Below the pieces are notes generated by a model. The model did not search any database. It was not told the DNA's origin and worked only from the letters and a program-made list of their open reading frames with translations. Positions 5,056-7,672 of a DNA stretch of 7,672 bases are shown one piece after another. How positions within the stretch are numbered: the stretch's first letter is position 1; each line of letters opens with the position of its first letter. The DNA is from Facklamia sp964471435. Lineage in GTDB: Bacteria; Bacillota; Bacilli; Lactobacillales; Aerococcaceae. A program made the position numbers and the translations under genes. The stretch lies in NCBI GenBank assembly GCA_964471435.1, contig CAYYGA010000064.1:1-7672 (forward strand), given 5' to 3'.

Positions 5056-6372
5056 TTACATAAAGGCTGTAATAACTAACACGATGGCTAAGGTAACCAT
5101 ATGGTTAACGTTAACAGTTATAAATTGGTACTTAAAGTTTTCTTTCATGGTCATACCAGCCACTTCATTATAGGAAATTGATAATCCGGTATGCGGCATT
5201 ACACCAAACACCCCTGAGGAAATTGAAATAATTCTATGAATTAAAGTCGGTGCAATTCCCATACTTATATAGAGGGGGGCAAAGTTTTGGACTGCAATTC
5301 CGGCAGTACCCACTGCTGATCCGGTGACAAAACTTACAACGATGGTTGCGATTGCCAATGAAATTAGAGGACTTCCGGGTATATCGTTAATTAAATTGGC
5401 AATGACCGCGAATCCCGGAGCTGCTGTTAATATTCCACCATAGGCGATTGTGTTCCCGGTAACCATAATGGAGCCAAAAGAACCCACAATCCCACTGTTA
5501 ATGGCTGCTTTTTGGGAAGGGATATATTTAAAGAGCAGGACAGCAGCCAGTATAACTGCGGTGGATAAGGCAATCACCACAATAAATGGAGTCGCACTAA
5601 ATATAATGATAATGGCTAAAAGCGCCAATATAGGAATAAAACTCAACGATACAGGCGGCAGGGCTTCTTCTAAAACACCCTCTTCAACTGCAATTGCACC
5701 TGCTGTACTTTCATACGTTTCTCCTCTTCCGGTACTGCGAGCTAATTCAAACCTCATATAAACTAGAGTAAAGGCAATTGAAATAGCGGTCGCAATTAAT
5801 CCGATGACCGGGCTGGCAGTCAAGGGTGTACCTAAGGCTGTGGAAGGAATGACGTTCGGCATGGCGGGAGTTCCAGGTAACATCGACATAGTAAAGGTTG
5901 CCATACCGCCAAATATTGGGATAGTAGCTAAAAACCAAGAAATGTTTAATTGTTTAAATAAAGGTCTTGCCAGAGGAATCAGTGCAAAAATAACCACAAA
6001 CATACTAATACCGCCATATGTAAGAATGGCACTAATGACGAACAAGGCTACCATGACTGAATAAGCACTTTCTTTACCAACCCAGCTTAAAACTTGGTTA
6101 GCAATAGCTGTGGTTGCGCCGCTGACTTCCATATACTTAGCTAAAAGAGAGCCTAAGAGGAAGATGGCATAGTTTTGAACAATAAAATTTCCTAACTCGG
6201 TTACAAATGACGCTTCAGAGCCGACTAAATACTCGAAAAATGGCATTTGATTTGTAACTATAACGATAATCGTGGCAACTATGGCCGCAAAGATACCATT
6301 AAAGCCGTTTGATATCATATACATGATAACAATCAGGGATACCGCTATACCTATTACACCTAAAACTTCCAT
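5056..6372 (-). CDS. GntP-family permease (gluconate/sugar-acid type transporter)
   Basis: A full-length 438-residue polytopic membrane protein with about 12 hydrophobic segments, the usual GntP-family size. Family-type signatures include FLLGSLLAKYMEVSGAT (about 72-88), TYGGISMFVVIFALIPLARPLF (about 118-139), MLPGTPAMPNVIPSTALGT (about 163-182) and the C-terminal SGVFGVMPHTG region. GntP proteins are proton-driven importers of gluconate and related hydroxy or sugar acids in the cytoplasmic membrane. The exact substrate is not readable here. AGGAGG (6384-6379) lies 6 bases before the ATG. It follows the HpcH/HpaI aldolase by 64 bases on the same strand and precedes a strong terminator, so the two genes very probably share an mRNA and supply and cleave the same compound or its derivative. 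A central hydrophilic loop (about 210-240, EEGVLEEALPP) is probably cytoplasmic. It is intact. Confidence 0.9.
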   Translation of the reverse strand: MEVLGVIGIAVSLIVIMYMISNGFNGIFAAIVATIIVIVTNQMPFFEYLVGSEASFVTELGNFIVQNYAIFLLGSLLAKYMEVSGATTAIANQVLSWVGKESAYSVMVALFVISAILTYGGISMFVVIFALIPLARPLFKQLNISWFLATIPIFGGMATFTMSMLPGTPAMPNVIPSTALGTPLTASPVIGLIATAISIAFTLVYMRFELARSTGRGETYESTAGAIAVEEGVLEEALPPVSLSFIPILALLAIIIIFSATPFIVVIALSTAVILAAVLLFKYIPSQKAAINSGIVGSFGSIMVTGNTIAYGGILTAAPGFAVIANLINDIPGSPLISLAIATIVVSFVTGSAVGTAGIAVQNFAPLYISMGIAPTLIHRIISISSGVFGVMPHTGLSISYNEVAGMTMKENFKYQFITVNVNHMVTLAIVLVITAFM

Positions 6373-6378
6373 TATAAT

Positions 6379-6384
6379 CCTCCT
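6379..6384 (-). promoter_or_regulatory. Ribosome binding site of the GntP permease
   Basis: AGGAGG on the minus strand, 6 bases before the ATG at 6372. It is stronger than the site of the upstream aldolase gene. Confidence 0.85.
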
Positions 6385-6395
6385 GATAATTTAAA

Positions 6396-6422
6396 TTGCA
6401 CGGGCACAAAATACCCGCGCAA
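6396..6422 (-). other. Intercistronic GC-rich hairpin between aldolase and permease
   Basis: In the minus-strand RNA, UUGCGCGGG (6422-6414) pairs with CCCGUGCAA (6404-6396). The stem has 9 base pairs, one of them G-U, and a 9-base loop. It starts 14 bases after the aldolase stop and has no U tract, so it is more likely a processing or mRNA-stability element, or a partial attenuator, than a terminator. Confidence 0.55.
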
Positions 6423-6436
6423 CCACTATTTATTTA

Positions 6437-7210
6437 TTAGCCTTTAATTTCTTTGACAACGTTTGCGACTGCATCACCGAAAATGACAGCATCCATCGTT
6501 AAAGTAACCGATTGATAACCTTGTTCATAACGAGCCTTAGCATTTTCTACGCTGGTGCCGTAAATTAAGGAGAACTTGCCGGCCTTGTTACACACATCGA
6601 CCACATGCTGGATAGCATCTTTAACTTCTTGGTCATCCAATTGACCTGGTTTCCCTAAGGCAGTCGATAAGTCAAAAGGACCCACAAAGATTCCATCCAC
6701 ACCGTCCAAGGCAACAATTTCTTCAATATTTTCTAAAGCTCCCACGGTCTCACATTGTGGCAGTATTAATTGCTCTCTATTGGCTACTTCAAATAAGTGA
6801 GGTAAACCTTGTTTGGCATAATCTTTTGTCCAGAAATGAGAACCACTTGCAGGAGCTACCCCACGATTTCCTACTGGATAATATTTACCATATTCAACCA
6901 CTTCTTTTACTTCTTCAACAGTTTGGATATTAGGAATGATTAGTCCCATTGCGCCGACGTCTAACATTTTTAAGACAGAGTTTCTTTGTCCGTCTTTTGT
7001 TCTTACCAACGGGGTGGTGCCTGCTAATTTTGCAGCACGAATCAAGTTTCCACTTGTTTCAACATCATAAGGTCCGTGCTCACTGTCAATTATGACATAA
7101 TCCATTCCATGATAAGCCAATAATTCTACCGCTACCGGGCTTCCCATTTCCGTGAATGTTCCTAGAGTTTGTTCGCCGGCTGCCATTTTCTCTCTAAATA
7201 AGTTTTTCAT
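6437..7210 (-). CDS. HpcH/HpaI-family class II aldolase
   Basis: A 257-residue protein, the standard length for HpcH/HpaI aldolases. These cytosolic, divalent-metal-dependent enzymes split 2-oxo-4-hydroxy (often 3-deoxy) acids into pyruvate and an aldehyde. Key residues are in place: His45 in IIDSEHGP (catalytic base region), Arg70 in PLVR (pyruvate binding), and Glu154 in PQCET and Asp180 in GPFDLS (metal ligands). RGVAPASGSHF (116-126) and GVDGIFVGP (170-178) are further family signatures. The nearest named groups are HpaI, 2-keto-3-deoxy-L-rhamnonate aldolase and 2-dehydro-3-deoxyglucarate aldolase; sequence alone does not choose among them. The ribosome binding site, AAGGCGG, is modest. 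It is the first gene of an operon with the GntP permease, and a cre box and palindromes upstream suggest catabolite and substrate-specific control. Confidence 0.92.
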   Translation of the reverse strand: MKNLFREKMAAGEQTLGTFTEMGSPVAVELLAYHGMDYVIIDSEHGPYDVETSGNLIRAAKLAGTTPLVRTKDGQRNSVLKMLDVGAMGLIIPNIQTVEEVKEVVEYGKYYPVGNRGVAPASGSHFWTKDYAKQGLPHLFEVANREQLILPQCETVGALENIEEIVALDGVDGIFVGPFDLSTALGKPGQLDDQEVKDAIQHVVDVCNKAGKFSLIYGTSVENAKARYEQGYQSVTLTMDAVIFGDAVANVVKEIKG

Positions 7211-7256
7211 TTTATTTTTTCCGCCTTATCTGTCTTTTTTTAACTGATATCTAGCT

Positions 7257-7271
7257 AAAGGATAATCCTTT
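7257..7271. promoter_or_regulatory. Perfect 15-bp palindrome in the aldolase leader
   Basis: AAAGGATAATCCTTT: 7-bp arms around one central base, flanked at a short distance by CTAG on both sides (7251-7254, 7276-7279). It lies just downstream of the predicted transcription start, a common position for a repressor operator. Confidence 0.4.
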
Positions 7272-7284
7272 TTCACTAGTTTGA

Positions 7285-7314
7285 ATTAAAATAAAAGGTT
7301 TCTAAAAATGCTAA
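7285..7314 (-). promoter_or_regulatory. Possible promoter of the aldolase-permease operon
   Basis: On the minus strand, TTAGCA (7314-7309, 4 of 6), an 18-base spacer, and TTTAAT (7290-7285, 5 of 6). It would start transcription near 7278. The -35 lies inside the cre box, which would fit catabolite repression by CcpA. The elements are imperfect, so this is tentative. Confidence 0.35.
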
Positions 7315-7323
7315 CGCTTTCAA
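7309..7323 (-). promoter_or_regulatory. cre box (CcpA catabolite-response site)
   Basis: TTGAAAGCGTTAGCA on the minus strand fits every position of the published Gram-positive cre consensus WTGNAANCGNWNNCW. It lies about 100 bases upstream of the aldolase start and overlaps the candidate -35, which predicts repression when a preferred sugar is present. Confidence 0.7.
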
Positions 7324-7337
7324 CTAAATTATTTTTA

Positions 7338-7355
7338 AAACAGCGAATGCTGTTT
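7338..7355. promoter_or_regulatory. 18-bp palindrome upstream of the cre box, candidate operator
   Basis: AAACAGCGAATGCTGTTT: perfect 7-bp arms around a 4-base centre, 14 bases beyond the cre box. The size and symmetry suit a dimeric GntR- or LacI-type regulator of the aldolase-permease operon. No regulator gene is present in the window. Confidence 0.45.
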
Positions 7356-7575
7356 ATATTTCATTGAGTATTTGAAGTAGTTGAATAAATAAATCTTCCA
7401 TCAATAATTTCTTGATCAATTCTTGGTCAAATTAATGCGATGAATCACCCCTATTTTATGGAAAGGTTAGTTTTCAAGTGAATTTCCCTACATTTTATTA
7501 TTAATAATTAAATTTATGTAGCGGCTTAACTATATCATAAAATGGTTTTTGTTTCATTAATTAAGGGTACCGATC
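7356..7575. other. Non-coding stretch upstream of the aldolase operon
   Basis: Together with the leader and operator sites at 7211-7355, this forms a 365-base gap without a credible gene. It contains a tandem pair of 11-bp repeats (7409-7430) and a weak AT-rich hairpin, CTACAT (7488-7493) with ATGTAG (7516-7521). All reading frames are short and lack ribosome binding sites. No clear terminator for the downstream-ending transporter was seen. Confidence 0.5.
7409..7430. repeat. Tandem 11-bp direct repeat
   Basis: TTCTTGATCAA (7409-7419) is followed immediately by TTCTTGGTCAA (7420-7430), 10 of 11 identical. A spacing of one helical turn and a TTGATCAA core are typical of tandem regulator sites, though two units in AT-rich DNA may be chance. 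Confidence 0.35.
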
Positions 7576-7672
7576 CTATTTCGCCTGGAAAATAATTACA
7601 CCTACAACCATAATTATTAATCCGATGACTTTATTCAAAGTTAATGGAGCTGGAACAGTGTTAAACCAGCCA
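7576..7672 (-). CDS. Small transporter, C-terminal end only (probably DMT/YdcZ-like)
   Basis: The minus strand is open from the window edge to TAG at 7578-7576, giving 31 residues. It starts with GWFNTVPAPLTLNKVIG and ends in one hydrophobic helix, LIIMVVGVIIFQAK. A short polar turn with a proline and a T-L-N-K/R sequence before a final glycine-rich helix is what I know from the C-terminal ends of drug/metabolite transporter proteins of the YdcZ (DUF606) type. This is a family guess from one helix. It lies on the same strand as the aldolase operon, but 365 bases with a likely promoter and cre site separate them, so co-transcription is not required. Confidence 0.55.
   Translation of the reverse strand, partial: GWFNTVPAPLTLNKVIGLIIMVVGVIIFQAK

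Noticed and set aside
5450..6064. Several open frames of 63-103 codons on both strands overlapping the permease gene
   Set aside because: They lie wholly within the GntP permease, whose protein is clearly conserved, and have no translation signals of their own.

Overview
The window looks like chromosome from a low-GC Gram-positive bacterium (Bacillota, probably a lactic-acid-bacterium-like or related lineage). The evidence is AT-rich spacers, strong AAGGAGG/AGGAGG ribosome binding sites, TATAAT promoters, a consensus CcpA cre box, a YflT-type general stress protein and a YjlB-type cupin. I cannot name the species. The sequence is a draft scaffold: exactly 100 Ns interrupt the cyanophycin synthetase gene.

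Layout: (1) 1-1181, plus strand: the 3' end of a YjlB-like cupin gene, then a complete aldo/keto reductase with its own likely promoter. (2) 1262-1323: a strong bidirectional terminator between convergent genes. (3) 1371-3509, minus strand: cphA, cyanophycin synthetase, monocistronic here and without a visible cyanophycinase gene. (4) 3510-3864: a divergent promoter region. (5) 3865-4197, plus strand: a small membrane protein of unknown function. (6) 4198-4489: a non-coding patch rich in repeats, with a 208-bp element bounded by 18-bp imperfect terminal inverted repeats that looks like a MITE or decayed insertion sequence and contains a long hairpin. (7) 4490-4936, minus strand: a YflT-domain stress protein. 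(8) 7210-5056, minus strand: an HpcH/HpaI aldolase followed by a GntP permease, ending at a clean terminator. Upstream lie a cre box and several palindromes that look like operators. (9) 7576-7672, minus strand: the last 31 codons of a small transporter, probably DMT/YdcZ-like.

Working picture: the aldolase-permease pair is a likely sugar-acid (or related hydroxy/keto-acid) uptake and cleavage operon under carbon catabolite control. cphA would make the Asp/Arg polymer cyanophycin as a nitrogen and carbon store. The cupin, reductase, membrane and stress genes show no clear functional link to these. I found no complete transposase, CRISPR array, tRNA or rRNA. Nothing here amounts to a clearly new multi-gene system. 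The most unusual parts are the repeat-rich patch at 4201-4490, with a related lone copy beside the cphA stop codon, and the orphan cphA.
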